Part shown: positions 1-12,300 of the stretch, in pieces
How the letters are laid out: each line of letters opens with the position of its first letter
Numbering within the stretch: position 1 is the stretch's first letter
From: Eleginops maclovinus
Taxonomy: Eukaryota > Chordata > Actinopteri > Perciformes > Eleginopidae
NCBI RefSeq assembly: GCF_036324505.1
Contig: NC_086366.1
Coordinates: forward strand, 16,942,927 to 17,006,926
Direction: 5' to 3'
DNA length: 64,000 nucleotides
Notes under the pieces: generated by a model
Database searches by the model: none
The model's input: the letters and a program-made list of their open reading frames with translations, nothing else
Told to the model about the DNA's origin: nothing
Program-made: the position numbers and the translations under genes

Positions 1-280
1 AAAATCAAGAGTAGCTACCTTATCCTTGGATTACTAGACACGCAATTCCATCTGTAGAATGATAACTGAAACCCAAAAATGAGTATTAACATTGGCCTAG
101 ATAAGGTTGAGTAGAGTGGTGTCCTTTTCACTAAGGATAGGAGTGGAATTGAAGAACTGCCTGGGCAGCAGGGGAATTTGGAAAATAGGAGGATAACAAG
201 CCACAGGGACACAGAGTACAGTCAGAGTGACATTCTTCAACAGAGGTTTTGTTGTTGATGACCAGAAAGCCTCCAGAGGT

Positions 281-1393
281 TCACACGCTGCTGGGAAGAT
301 TTGTCATCATGAATGTCGACTCGTGTAAGCAACGGTCAGCGAAGAGGCCTTTCAGGTTCAGCGACTCAAACCACAAACCTCCTGCGTACACACTGCTCAC
401 ATGACCATGAAAGTTAAACATGCATTGTCTTATCTGAGAAGGTGCTTATTAAAATGCCAAACCCTGTGGGTGAACTTCATTCACAGATGTTCACAAAGGG
501 AAAAAAGATATATATTTATATATATATATCAAAATTAATTCATACAGAAATCTAACAAATTGGGTGCCACTGATTTTTGGCAATGCTTGTAGCTTGCTTG
601 CTAACTCAATAATGTAAGTTACAGAATGTAATCAGGAATAAATATTAAAATATAGCCATCAGGAATCAGAGTATACTCATTTTCATAATTGTAACAATTA
701 CTAGCACAGTATGCTAAACATTTATATTAATGTATTTTAAGTGGCACATGGTTGTGCTCATCCTGCAACATTCATGGCACTTCAACTCAGTAACACTGAT
801 GTGTTTGCAGTTAGCAGTCACAAGATCATAATAATTTAAGGTCACATATCAGGAAGCAATAGATATTGAGAAACTACCTCATACAGAAACTTCTCTCATA
901 CACTACACTATACAAAACTGAGGCGACAGACACACACCTCTCTGGATGTTTTCATCAGAGCTGTCAGAGAAACGGAGTTGTCAAATACTGGCTGTTTTTG
1001 TACTGTGACTTTAAAAAATGCTTCAAATATCCATGATGGGCAGCTTTGAGTTTGAATAATTTTAATCGCTGCAATATATATGTCTTTAGTGTTTCTTATT
1101 GAGTTAGTGAGAAAAAATGAACATGGGCTGGGGCTGATACAACATATAAAGTATAATCCAAAACAATTTACAAGCACCTCAAATGTGTTTTGAGAAAAGT
1201 ACACAACAAAGCTTAAAACCAAAGTATGTGTTTTGATTGCATGGCAATGAGCGGCATAAAAGCAGTGTGTTATTTTACCGTGGGTGGTGGTGGGTTTGTT
1301 TACATCACAGGACGCAGGCGGCGTGGTTTGAGTTGAAGATGAAGATGAATTCGTCGCAATCCAAGTCGAGCTGTTCAGATGACTGATGGTCAT
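281..1393 (-). CDS. Weak candidate two-exon ORF at the left edge
   Basis: On the minus strand an ATG at 1393 opens 38 codons rich in Ser/Thr, with two N-glycosylation-type words (NSST, NSSS), up to a donor G|GTAAAATA at 1279/1278. Joining to an acceptor at 382 continues the frame for 33 codons to a TGA at 281-283. The second acceptor has a poor pyrimidine tract. Upstream of the ATG (1630-1740) are a CCCCGCCC word and a CACGTCA word. I recognise no family and found no polyadenylation signal below 281. The first exon alone may be the start of a gene that leaves the window. Confidence 0.15.
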
Positions 1394-2135
1394 TGTTTTA
1401 ATGCAGTTTGTTGTAGTAATACATTATCTCCACATTGCAAGATAACTTTGCAAGTTTGGCAATGTCTCTCAATTAAACTCATATTCTGATATCTTGGAGC
1501 TCATTTGCTCACGTTGTTCATGTAGCCTATTACTTCTCCCTTTCCAACTGTCGTTTCTTTAGATATATTACATTGGACATTTGTTTTGAAAATATGATCA
1601 CGAGTCTGCAAGGCATTAGACAACATCTAGCCGGCTCTTGCGCACACACCACGCGCAACTGTCAAAGGTCAGCCCCGCCCACACACCTGTAGCCTATGGG
1701 AAGATGCCATTCATCTGCACACATTCAAACAAGTCACGTCATAATATTGTTACCAAAATAAAATAAAATATATACACAACAATATGTAACTACCATCTTG
1801 ATTTGTATTTTTACATTATCATAGCACCAGATGCAGTAGAGGGGACTTATTGCAGAAGTCTGTCTGTATTTAGTTTTCATATTTATCAAATCAGCACCCG
1901 TTTCTCCCTATACCTTCCACTCACTAAACAGGGGCATATTGGATGGCTAACACATGCAAAAATGTTGAACAAAACACAGTCTTCTATTTGTTTGCAATAA
2001 GGACAAAATAATATTGCACATATGTTTGTGTTTTTACTTTTCATGCCAGATTTTTATCTCTCAGTAATTCAGGCCAGTGATTGATCCAAGCCTGGGAGCA
2101 TCGTAGTGCTTGCAGGTAGCCACGGTGGGCTTGAC

Positions 2136-2155
2136 TGACCTTTGGCCCCAGGTCA
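2136..2155. promoter_or_regulatory. Nuclear-receptor-like palindrome (everted TGACCT/AGGTCA)
   Basis: TGACCT and AGGTCA half sites stand in everted orientation around an 8-base spacer. The left part also reads TGACCTTTGGCCC, close to a DR1 site of the HNF4/PPAR type. Function not known. Confidence 0.3.
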
Positions 2156-5100
2156 CTGCCTCTAATCTTATTCAACTGGCTTTCAAACGCTCACTGGATG
2201 GAACTACATCAGAGGAAATGCATAAATCAATATGAAAGAGAGGCGGTAGGTTTTTACTTCAAAAAATAAATCATTCAAGCTGTATTTTCTGATGCTGTGC
2301 TGTTTTGTCAGAGAAGCCAGCCATGTCAGTGAGGTCAGCGTGTTCAGACAACCTTATCATGTCATCCATTCTGTGATCCAAGAGGCAGATGCTTGGGTAA
2401 CACTTAAGGGTTTATTTAGAGTTGAGAGGAATCCAGCTTTTGTTATCTGCAATATCTGTTGTCTGCAAGCTTTTTATTAACAAACATAAAACTTCAAAAT
2501 AGTGTATAGGCTACTGCAGCAGTCAAAAGCAGGCCTCTCAATGACTACAATTATTTATGTAGGAAATGTGTTTTAGTTACATACTGAGCTGAGGTTACAA
2601 TATTCTCTTATGACGATCAATCATTGCACCCTTGTTTGTTGCGATAAGTGAAGATTACTGATTATAGACTCACAGCTAATGCCATTTGGTTTTAGGGATG
2701 GGTGGAGCTGCCTGTGAGTAATAGAAGATTAGATTTAGGTAATCTAAGAACTAACATGCAAAAAGGTCCACAGTGTAACTATGTGGTATCAATAACACAC
2801 TAACCATGAACCTAATAATGTATAGGTCACTATGAATAAATGGCTGTAAGACAAGATGTAAGAAAATTAGGGTGTTTAAGTAAAGCATGTTCTGCTGCCT
2901 TAAAAAATCACATGGTATTATTACAAGCTAGGTCCCTCTTCACTGTACCTTTTTACTTTTTACTTTACTTTATATGGTGAAGGACCCAGTAAATAATTTA
3001 TACCCTAAAATTAACAATACAAATTATTAACACTGCGAAGAGTCCTAACTCAAGGTTTACTAAGAATTGTTTTTTAGGGCATTCAAAAACACCTTGCCAT
3101 CTGCCTCAATGCATTAGAGTATTTGTTTGTCAAACTTTTGTTTTCAAGGTAAAAAAGGAACTTTTGTTCTCAACCACTGAGATTTTTTGTCTGATCATTT
3201 GTTTAAATCTTATGTGCGAATCCTGTTTTGCTTCTCAGATTTCATCAGCGAGGTCCAGTTCCTGCACTATGAGGCAGACCTGTTTAACTTATGAGGGACG
3301 ACAGCATGGCACTGCATCATAAACCACAGCTCCTCTTTGATGTTATTTTGTATGGGTGAGGAAAGCCTCATGGGTTGGGCCTTTCTCCGCCTTCACCACT
3401 ACCACCACTCCCACCACCTCCTCCTCCTTTAACCCAGATGGCATCTATAGCATACTTTGACCCAAGGTTCGGTGAGCTCACCAAGCAGGAATGACACTGC
3501 TGTGTGTTCAGTGTGTATGAGAACTTATCTCTCTCTACCTGCAAATCATTTACCAAGCAAACTGAAAAAAAGAGAGCTAAGCCAAAGGGCAGCACTGTAC
3601 TGGGAGCAACACGTGATGCCGCGCTGCATGGGACACATGGAGCTTGCTAACATATAATTAGTTGTTACTATTTTCATTCTGTGTTGCCCTGAAGCAGCAC
3701 AGTGCTGTTGGTTGTACACCCTGCGCCAGGAAAGTTTGAGGCTGGCTCTTATACTCTTCAACTTCATCTATGAACGTTCTGTACCGGTCTTAAGAGAGGG
3801 AGGCGACAGCCCTGGCCAGAGGTCCCCTCCCTGAAATGAATGATCCCTCTAACTGTGGGGAAGCTTAAAAACAGCCATGGTGAATGAAAAACAAGGATAT
3901 TGGCAATATCCTCAAAAGGGAAGACAGTGTACAGAAGTAAAGAAAAGTCCTACTGTATTCCTAAAACAGATGATGTTTTCATTTTAGAATTGAAAAAAAA
4001 AAGAATGAGAAAGTGGAGAATTTATGTTTTAGAAATACTTTGACCGCCTACAGTAAGTGGAAAACAGGACTGTCCTCCCGAGGGACCTCTCAGTGTCTTG
4101 GACGTTAAAAGCTTATTTTCCACTTCCATAAATCCTGCTGCACTGAACACCATCCAAACTGCAAGCTAATGCAAACTCCGGGCATCGCTTCAAAGCAGGG
4201 ATGGTGTCTGCCTCACTTCCTCTGCCCCCTTTCCTCTGCTCCTCTGCTTCTTTCCATCTCGTAGCAAAAACTACAGAAGAGGCAGGACAGAAATGGCTTT
4301 CACCTTTAACCTAGATCACTGAGTGGGTGATGAAGTGAAAATAAAACCAATTGGCTCATATGGGTTCATCTGATATGTCTGGAATAGAAGTTGCGCTTGT
4401 TATTAGACACACTTGGCACATTTGATAGGAAAGCTGAGTGATTTTTGTCCCATTAACAAGATCCTAGACCCTCAGGTCCAACTATGCTTACATATTCAGA
4501 TCAGGTTGGACTTGAATATCCAAATCAGTTTCAGATTGAAAACTCATTTCTTAATGTTAATGCTTTGTTTTCCTCAGGTCTAGTTTGTGTAGAAGTAAAT
4601 GTATCATGCTTACTACTGCCTGGGAAAAGGGTTGTAAAGCATATACAATTATTTTAGAGGAAACATCGCCTTGTACACATGTGAAGTAGTATCAATAGAA
4701 TCTAATCTGATGTAGTGCACAGTTGGGCTGGGTCAAATTTAACGTAAAGATTGTTTTAAAAATGTGGTAGTGAGAAGTAAATCTCACTACCAAACAGATA
4801 GACATTAATGAATCAAGCAGGAAGGATCTAACAAAACATCCAACTGCAATGTGGGAAGTGTTGAATCCAGGCTTTATGGAACATGACTCAAACTAGGGGT
4901 TTAACTCAAGATATCTTGCTGGTGTTACTTTACTAAACCCCTTTTTAAAATCCCTAGACATTATGGAAGAGCAGTTTAACACAGGTGTTATCATAACCAG
5001 GTCAGTTAAGTATTAAGTTACTGTCAGATAGTTTGTGTGGTGCAGTATGGGATATTATGCAACACAAAAACGTTTTAAAGTTGTGAAAGTGTGTTTTTAG

Positions 5101-5481
5101 AGTTCGTACTATTGCTAACAAACCCAAGGATGATTTTGTTTCCATCAAGGAGCAAAGGAGCGCTTGTTTTTAGCTTTCACTGATTCAAGATTTATTTCAG
5201 GATATTTTTATTTACACCAAACGCATCATCTAGGTAAAGGGAGGAGATAGCCACACTGCAAAACTTACTTTATGAGAGCCCAACCCTTTTCTTTGACTTT
5301 GACTTGTTTTACTGATCTTTGTTGAATGCATTTGTTTCTGGAAGAGCACACTGACATAAATCTGTGTGGATGCCGGCAGGATTTTCTCAGGTCAGTATGT
5401 TGTTGTTGCTGTTTGACTAAATTAACTTGATCAGTCTTTGAGGACAACAAAAAAAGAACACACAATTATAATATATGTTAT

Positions 5482-5487
5482 TTTATT
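5482..5487 (-). terminator. traf4: Polyadenylation signal AATAAA for TRAF4
   Basis: TTTATT on the plus strand reads AATAAA on the TRAF4 strand. About 20-40 nt further downstream in the transcript direction (5440-5465) the minus strand is strongly GU/U-rich, with TGTGTGTTC followed by a T run and GTTGT. That is the usual arrangement for a cleavage site near 5465-5475. Confidence 0.6.
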
Positions 5488-6800
5488 TCATTTAAGAAAT
5501 TGACAAGCACTCATCAATCAACATATTAAAGAATTTGTGCCATCTGTGAAAACTCACATGAAGGCTCTTTAAAATAAATACTTTTAAGAGGAAATAATAC
5601 AGACAGAATATGTGAGGCTCAAACCACAAGTACAAACAAATTATCCATATGTCCAAAGAGACAAAAGGGTATGAAAATTCCCAAAGTCGACCCCGACTCT
5701 CCAACGAAAAGCGTTTGTATAAAACAGCTAAGTATTTTTAAAAATACAGAATCTTACAAAAAAGTTGTATCTTCTCCCTTCTTTAAATCACTGTAAAATA
5801 TCAGCTGGTATTATGACAAGAAATAAGGAAATGTTCCATGTATAATAGTAAAATGACAGAATGTGCTTCTGCATTTTTACATCACATATGATTGTAGTGT
5901 ACTGTATCGACAGAGTCCTCCACCTGTCTGATGGTGCTGTGATGGAGAACGGTGTAGCACACATCCCTCCAATTGTTTTCCGTTGCAAAATTGTGTGTTG
6001 AGCTGAAGATACACACCGGGGACCATGGAAACAACAAAAGGTGTAGTCCCGAAACACCCAAATATTTGCAGAAACCGTTACTATCTTTTCCAACAGTACA
6101 CCACCCATGCTCGGGCTTGTAAAACAGTTCACTTCACAGACAAGTGTTCATTGTCTTTATAGGTTATATTACCGACAGCGTTCACATTTTCTGTATATAT
6201 AAAAAACAAAACAAACTTTTTTGACATTTTGTCAACTTTCAAACAGTCCAAAAAAAGAGACATAATAGCCATCAATGGGAGAGGATTTCAAGAATACAGG
6301 TTACAGTACAAAAATGTGGTCTAGGTGGTAGCATGCATGTGTTTATGTTGCCCTGCTCACCTTAAAACCCTCATGCGAAGACATACTGTATAAAAAGGCC
6401 ACATGGCTTTTCCTTCACTATTAAATGCACGTGTACTTGGACAATTGGCCTCTTTGTCTGCTTTGCTCATCCAATGACCGTCGAAAGGTGCTTTTTTCCC
6501 CCTATTGGTGTACTTTTAAACGAATACGAAGCATCATAGGGTCACTATCAATGCACACTCCTCCTGCTGCTATTTACGACTGGGTCAAACTACGGTCACA
6601 GACAGTTCCTGTGGGTGAGCAGGTAACTACAAGAAACAGATCTGTAGCTTAAATGGGTTAAAACTTGTCAACTTGACATAAAAAAAACTAAACAGCCTCG
6701 GTTGAGCTTGACAGTTGCATTTTGGTGCATGCGATTTTAAACCGGTACCGATTTTCTCAGCATCAGCATCAGCATGTTTCATTTTAGTTAGTTTGACTTG

Positions 6801-6960
6801 TTGGGAAACAGGCTACATTTATTTGCTCATATGAAAATTGTTACCACATATCTTTCAGCGAGTTAGCTTAGCCTAGCATAAAGGCTAGAAACAGGATGAA
6901 TCAGATGTTCTGGCTCTGACAATAAATACTTTTTTATGTATTAAACAAACAAGTTATAAA
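6801..6960 (+). repeat. Degraded fish interspersed repeat, GTTAGCTTAGC family, copy in TRAF4 3'UTR
   Basis: TTGGGAAACA, TTATTTGCTC, GAGTTAGCTTAGCC and CATAAAGGCTAGAAACAGG occur in the order that I remember for a common percomorph interspersed element. The class (SINE or MITE) is not determinable here. Confidence 0.55.
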
Positions 6961-7029
6961 GTGGTGAATGTAAGTAAGTCTTACAAATGCTCGTAGGTGG
7001 ATTCTTTTACCCTTATGAAAAAGCCAGCC

Positions 7030-7110
7030 TTGCTATTTCCAGTCTTTGTACTAGGCCAAGCTATCCGGCTGATGGTTGTAAAGTGGTATTGATCTTCTTA
7101 TTACACTAAA
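7030..7110 (-). repeat. Same repeat family, opposite orientation
   Basis: CCAGTCTTTGTACTAGGCCAAGCTATCCGGCTG matches the reverse complement of the 6860-6894 segment at about 27 of 36 positions. GTGGTATTGATCTTCTTATT further on also belongs to the reverse consensus. Confidence 0.55.
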
Positions 7111-7765
7111 CCAAAAAATAATACTATTCCTTTTAAAACACAAAAAATAACCAAGGTTGAATCTAATCAATTCAATGTATTTTGTGTACAGAACGAGCAG
7201 TCTCTAAGCAAGGGCTATGTGTTTGTTCAGGAATCAGTGGGAGTATACTGTATGAGCATGTAAACAAAAGGCAGTTGGGCTAGAGCTTGAGTCTGCTTTA
7301 AACCATCCGAATGGGACATCTCTCTCACCGGCTTCTAACTTTCTCTCTACAGAAACCCTTCACAACCTTTTTTCAATATCTTTTCCATAATCTTTAACAT
7401 ATGTACTGCAGAAATAACAACAAAAATATAACTTAAGATAAACTCTCTAGGCACTGTTTGATTTCCAAGGCTTTTTGTTGTAGACTGTGATAAAAGGTCA
7501 GCAAACAGATAAAAAAAACGTAATAAAAAAGGAACAGCAGACAGTGATGGTTCTGCCGACCCAACATTTTCTCCTCTGTGATACATCAAGGTCCTCCGAG
7601 TCAGCTCACCCAGCCTAACAGACTCGATTCAAGCTCTGTGGTTGAGAGGTTGGAAGGGCAGAAAGTATCTAAAGGGTAAGTGTGTAGAAGTGTTCAAAGT
7701 TAAGTGTCTCAGTTCCAGTCTTTACCAATCTCGCTCCTTTATAAAAAGAAAACAAAGGTAGGATC

Positions 7766-9351
7766 TTAAGCCATTATCTTCTGGGGAATCTCTATCGAAG
7801 CCTTGATGAAGACGCAGTTGTCTCGGATGTAGTTCCTCTTCTTTATCTCCTCGTGAGAAATGAACTTGGGGTAGCCAAAGCCCAGGGTGCTCTCGTCCAG
7901 CGAGTTGCGGGTGCTGCTGGGCTTTTGGAAGTTCTTCCAGTTGGGGTCGGGGTTGAAGGTCTCCGTGATGTGCTGGGGTTTGGAAAGCGACGGATCGCTC
8001 TGGTCCATGATGGAGAAAGTCACCTTGTAGGAGAAGGGCCACTCCAGCAGGCTGTCGTACTCTCCAGGTAAAACGCGGATATAGACGGAGAGGTGGGAGC
8101 CCTCGCCGCTGCCATTGCCGTTTAAGAAGGCGGACACCTGCAGCTTGTAGCCATAGCGGTGAGTGTAGAAGGGCGGGCTGAAGAACTCGTGGTTGCTCCG
8201 GAGTTTGGCCTCTTGGAGTTTGCGGGAGTAGTCGCTGAGCTTCCAGATGAGAACGCCGTCGTGACTGACGGACAGCTCCTCCATCTCCCTCCGCAGCTCC
8301 AGGATTTCCTGCCGCTGACGCCCCACCAGGTTGCACATCATAGTCAGGTGGGACTTAGTGGTGTCTTCCAGGTGACGACCGATAGCCAGTTTGGGGCACT
8401 GCCAGAGAGAAGAATCACTTAAAATTACAGTGAAAAAGGGGGACAGCTTTTTCACATTCACATCTACTTACTGGCATAGAGTAGCACAATCTATATCTGT
8501 TTATTTCACAAACATTTACATATTTGGAGCATCTATATTTTTGTTAAATATTTTTCTATGGTATAAAATACATGTATAGTTTTTTCCCCCAAAATAAATA
8601 TCTACATATTTTTGGCCACGTAAAATATAAATTAATCAAATACATTACAAGGATTGGACAGAGTTGCATTATTTATTCTTTAAAAACTGGAGGTTTGTCT
8701 TTAATAGGGGGTCAAAATGAATGCAAATATGAGAAAGAAACATCTGAAATGTATGCAATTTATTAAACACAGCATCTCATCTACAATTAAGTCTTACACC
8801 ATGCCAGGCTTCAGTTGTACATTTTGAAATGAAAGATTACTTTCATCTTTCAGTCATGTTATTTTGATTGAAGAAGTGAAAAAGAGGTTGTGGAATTTTG
8901 TGGCAAATAGTGACATTTAAATTGTATTCTACCACAAACATTTGGTGATGTTTGCATCTGTTTGTTAACTTCCATTCATAGATTTCCAGCTGTGAATGTT
9001 ATTAAAAATGGTCCAACTTCTTTTAAATTCTTAATAGAGCATGATGCTCATCTGCCGCCTCCCCTCGAGCGTGTCCACATTTTCTTAAACTGACGTCACT
9101 TTTAAAAATAGACAGAAATGCACTGTCAGAATATAGAAGTTTGGCTCTCATTAAAATAGACCCTACAGGCAAAGTGCTGTATGTTCCAAATGACAAAAAT
9201 CATTATTTTGGCCACAATAACAACAATTTCAAAGAAATACAATAAAAGTGAATGCATATAAACAACAAGACAAACAAGCTTGGCCGTTAAATCAACCAGT
9301 ATTGTTGAAAAGGAGAAGGAGAAGCAGCAGAAGAAGGAGAAGCAGCAGAAG

Positions 9352-9383
<32 letters not shown>

Positions 9384-12300
9384 GCAGAAGAAGCAGCAGA
9401 AGAAGGAGAAGCAGCAGAAGAAGAAGAAGAAGAAAAGAAGCAGCAGAAGAAGAAGAAGAAGCAGCAGAAGAAGGAGAAGCAGCAGAAGAAGAAGATGAAG
9501 AACAAGAACAAGAACAAGAAATACATTTTAGTGTTGAATGATGCAGTTTAGTCTTACCCTGTGTTTGCAGCCGGCTTCTTTGAAAGGGCAGAGAACAAGC
9601 GCGCTGCCACAGTTGTCCTTCACATGGTTAGCCAGATCCTCTCGGGCAATGTTTGGTGTGCCGCACTGGTTTGGGCACTGGACAGGAAACCGAGGGCAAT
9701 GGAACTGGTGGTTCTGCAGAGGAGACGAGGAAAGTGTTAATGTGTGCACTGCTGACCAACAGCATGAGTGATAAGAACACATTCTGCACAGTGGGGACGC
9801 AGATTAATGGTGGCACATGGAAAATGCCCGCCAAAGAAGAAAGAAATGGAATGTCGTATTAAAAATTAGGCTGTAAATATAGACCAAAATACATAGAAAA
9901 CAGCTGAACATGAAGCCTAGAGACATAGGACATATTGGGACCATGCTGACAATAGCACATACAACTCAGGCAATCAATGTTATTAGTTTTATGCTGCTTT
10001 TCCTTTTCTTGAATTACTGAAAAGTTAGTATTTTTCCCATTTTAGATTGTTCACAGGCCAAGAGAGGTCCTGGTGTCTGAGAAATGTTCTTATTTCTACA
10101 ATTATGTGATGATAGTAGAGATTATGATTTTGATGATGGAATTAATACATTAATCGACCAGTTGTTGCTTGACTAAATAAAATTTCTATAACGAATGAAT
10201 TTACCTCAACTGAAAACAAATAACAAAAAAATTCTACACAAAACGCATTGTAAAAGATTTTGTGTCAAAGGTAGCCGCCTGCATGTCGGAAGACAGGAGT
10301 CAAAGAAAACATAGACTCAAACATTTGCCAGATACACAACTTATTTAACTAATATAACATCATTTGAACATCACTTGAGATTCTAGTGAAAAGCTTTGTG
10401 TGAAACGGACCTGGATTGTGTCAAAGACAAACTCCTTGCCGCAGTACTTGCAGGGCTGTGTGCGTTTGGGACACTCGGCCTGGCCGTGCTGGGTCAGCAG
10501 ACGACGCATCATCCTCGCCCCACACTTGTTCTCACAGTATACACTCTCCTGAGGACACACGCCCTGGTGGTTCTGAGAGAGAAAAGAATCAAGGCATTAA
10601 AAGTTAAAGCAGGATTATAAAGTCAATACTACTTTACTCAATTGCAGTACATAAACTGTGGCTTAGATCAAAACCTAATTTTAGTGAACAAACATACAAA
10701 GTCCTCTAAAAAACATTAAGGCTTTGTGTACAGTTTTGACCTGTTGGACAGATTTATAATCTTATTTTCTTATTGTTTAATAAAATACTGCTGGATATGA
10801 AATTAACGTATGCTACATTGTCAGGCTTGCCCACTAAACAATAAATGACTGAAATGTTGTACTCTGAGGGCTTTTTAAATAGTCAGCATTCCTTCCTTAT
10901 AATACATTCCAGAAAATGTATTTATCATATAAACAAGTGTAATCAAGTATTTTTTTCTTGCATTCTCCAGTTGCAGTGTCTCCAATGTGAAGATCAACTG
11001 CTTTTCTCTTGTTTTATATTTATTTAATACTAACATACTTTAATTCATTTTACATCTGCCACCTTGGCGTTGGAAAATGAAAAAGATTCTCATCTTTTTA
11101 TAAACCTTTTAGGCAAAACAAACAATCTTTTAATTGGGAAAATAATCTGCTGATGAATCAAAAATAGAACATTCATTTGGCAGTGGTATATAAGGTTTTG
11201 AATGATTCATAGTTGTAAAGATGACTGAGTAATTCCAATGTGAAACCCATAAGTGGCTGCTGTAGCGGTGTGCAGGGGAGGCACCATGTGGGCCAGAGTA
11301 AACAGAGGAGGGGCGGTGGAAATGAGAAAGGTGTTAGTGAGGAGACCCTGATCGCTCTCACAGTAAAAACACATAGAGCCAGTCAAAGCTTCTTTTCTTA
11401 TACCAACACGTGTTATTTCAAAATAGACCCACCCGCTTTAGTCCCTCCAGCATTTCACAAAGATGTCTTTCGAATTGGCATGGAAACTATGATGTTTGCG
11501 TCAAACTCTCGCTGAGTTGTAATAGGGAGAAAAACAGGTTTGGAGTGTTTACCTCGTAGGCTTCACCGGTGAACTCACTGCCACAAAACTCGCACTTGAC
11601 CTTGCGCTTCGGGCAGTCGTGCTGCAGGTGTTCGGGCAAGTCGCGACGCGTCAGCTTGACTGAGCAGCGGTTGGGGCAGGGTATCACGTTGAAAGCACAG
11701 GTGGAGAAGTGGCCCTGGAGGACACATAACGACACAATCACAAACGCATGTCAGGAAATACGCAAATATCACAGTTTGATAAGCAGCTGAGATAAAAAAT
11801 AAATATAATGAAACAAGACGATATTGCAGCTTCTCACCTGCAGCTGCTTCATCTGGCCGGTCCAGCGACAGCCCTCCTCGCTGTGGATGCAGCGGATGGG
11901 CAGAGCCAGGATCTGTTGCTCCAGCTCGGGGTCAGGGTAGATCTGAAGAAAATAAAAAGGACAAGGTCAGTACAGCAGATGCAGGAGCTGACCAGGTAAT
12001 GCTGGAAGACTCTTATATTACACCTTCATACAGAAAAGGTGTGAATGGGTCTGAATCTGCATTTTACCAAAAAAAGCATTAGCCCATTTGATCAACTAGA
12101 AATGCTAATTAATGTAGGTGATATCTGGGCTTTTACTTATAGAGCAAGAAAAGCTGACCTATTACATAAGGCGGCGATGCAGTATTTGACCCTGGGTGGT
12201 TAACATTTAACTTCTAAAATGATGAATTCACAGATTTCTCCATGTTATTCAGATACATTGTGTTAGTATGTAGGTTTTAGAGTCGCTTGTAGGCGTATTA

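Larger units (their letters stand above)
1..5469. other. Left intergenic region
   Basis: AT-rich DNA with no recognisable gene. It holds an AT-rich run at 508-530, an imperfect CCACCA-type run at 3391-3430, a possible receptor-type palindrome at 2136-2155 and two weak exon candidates. In human the gene beyond TRAF4 is FAM222B; nothing here could be matched to it. Confidence 0.5.
5470..7765 (-). other. traf4: Inferred TRAF4 3' untranslated region
   Basis: No intron signals or conserved coding frame are evident between the TRAF4 stop codon and the AATAAA at 5482-5487 (minus strand). I infer a single 3'UTR of about 2.3 kb. It contains two copies, in opposite orientation, of an interspersed repeat (6801-6960 and 7030-7110). 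An upstream AATAAA near 6818 could give a shorter form. The extent is inferred and rests on no transcript evidence. Confidence 0.5.

Noticed and set aside
6071..6081. AAACCGTTAC, like the first ten bases of miR-451
   Set aside because: The human miR-144/451 cluster is in this neighbourhood, so I checked. The match ends after ten bases and the sequence around it does not fold like the miR-451 precursor. Treated as chance.
7722..8336. 204-codon minus-strand frame overlapping the last TRAF4 exon
   Set aside because: Shifted frame over the conserved MATH-domain exon; GC-rich coding sequence gives long shadow frames.
9248..9541. Arg/Glu-rich and Phe/Ser-rich frames
   Set aside because: Produced by the GAA/AGC microsatellite in a TRAF4 intron.
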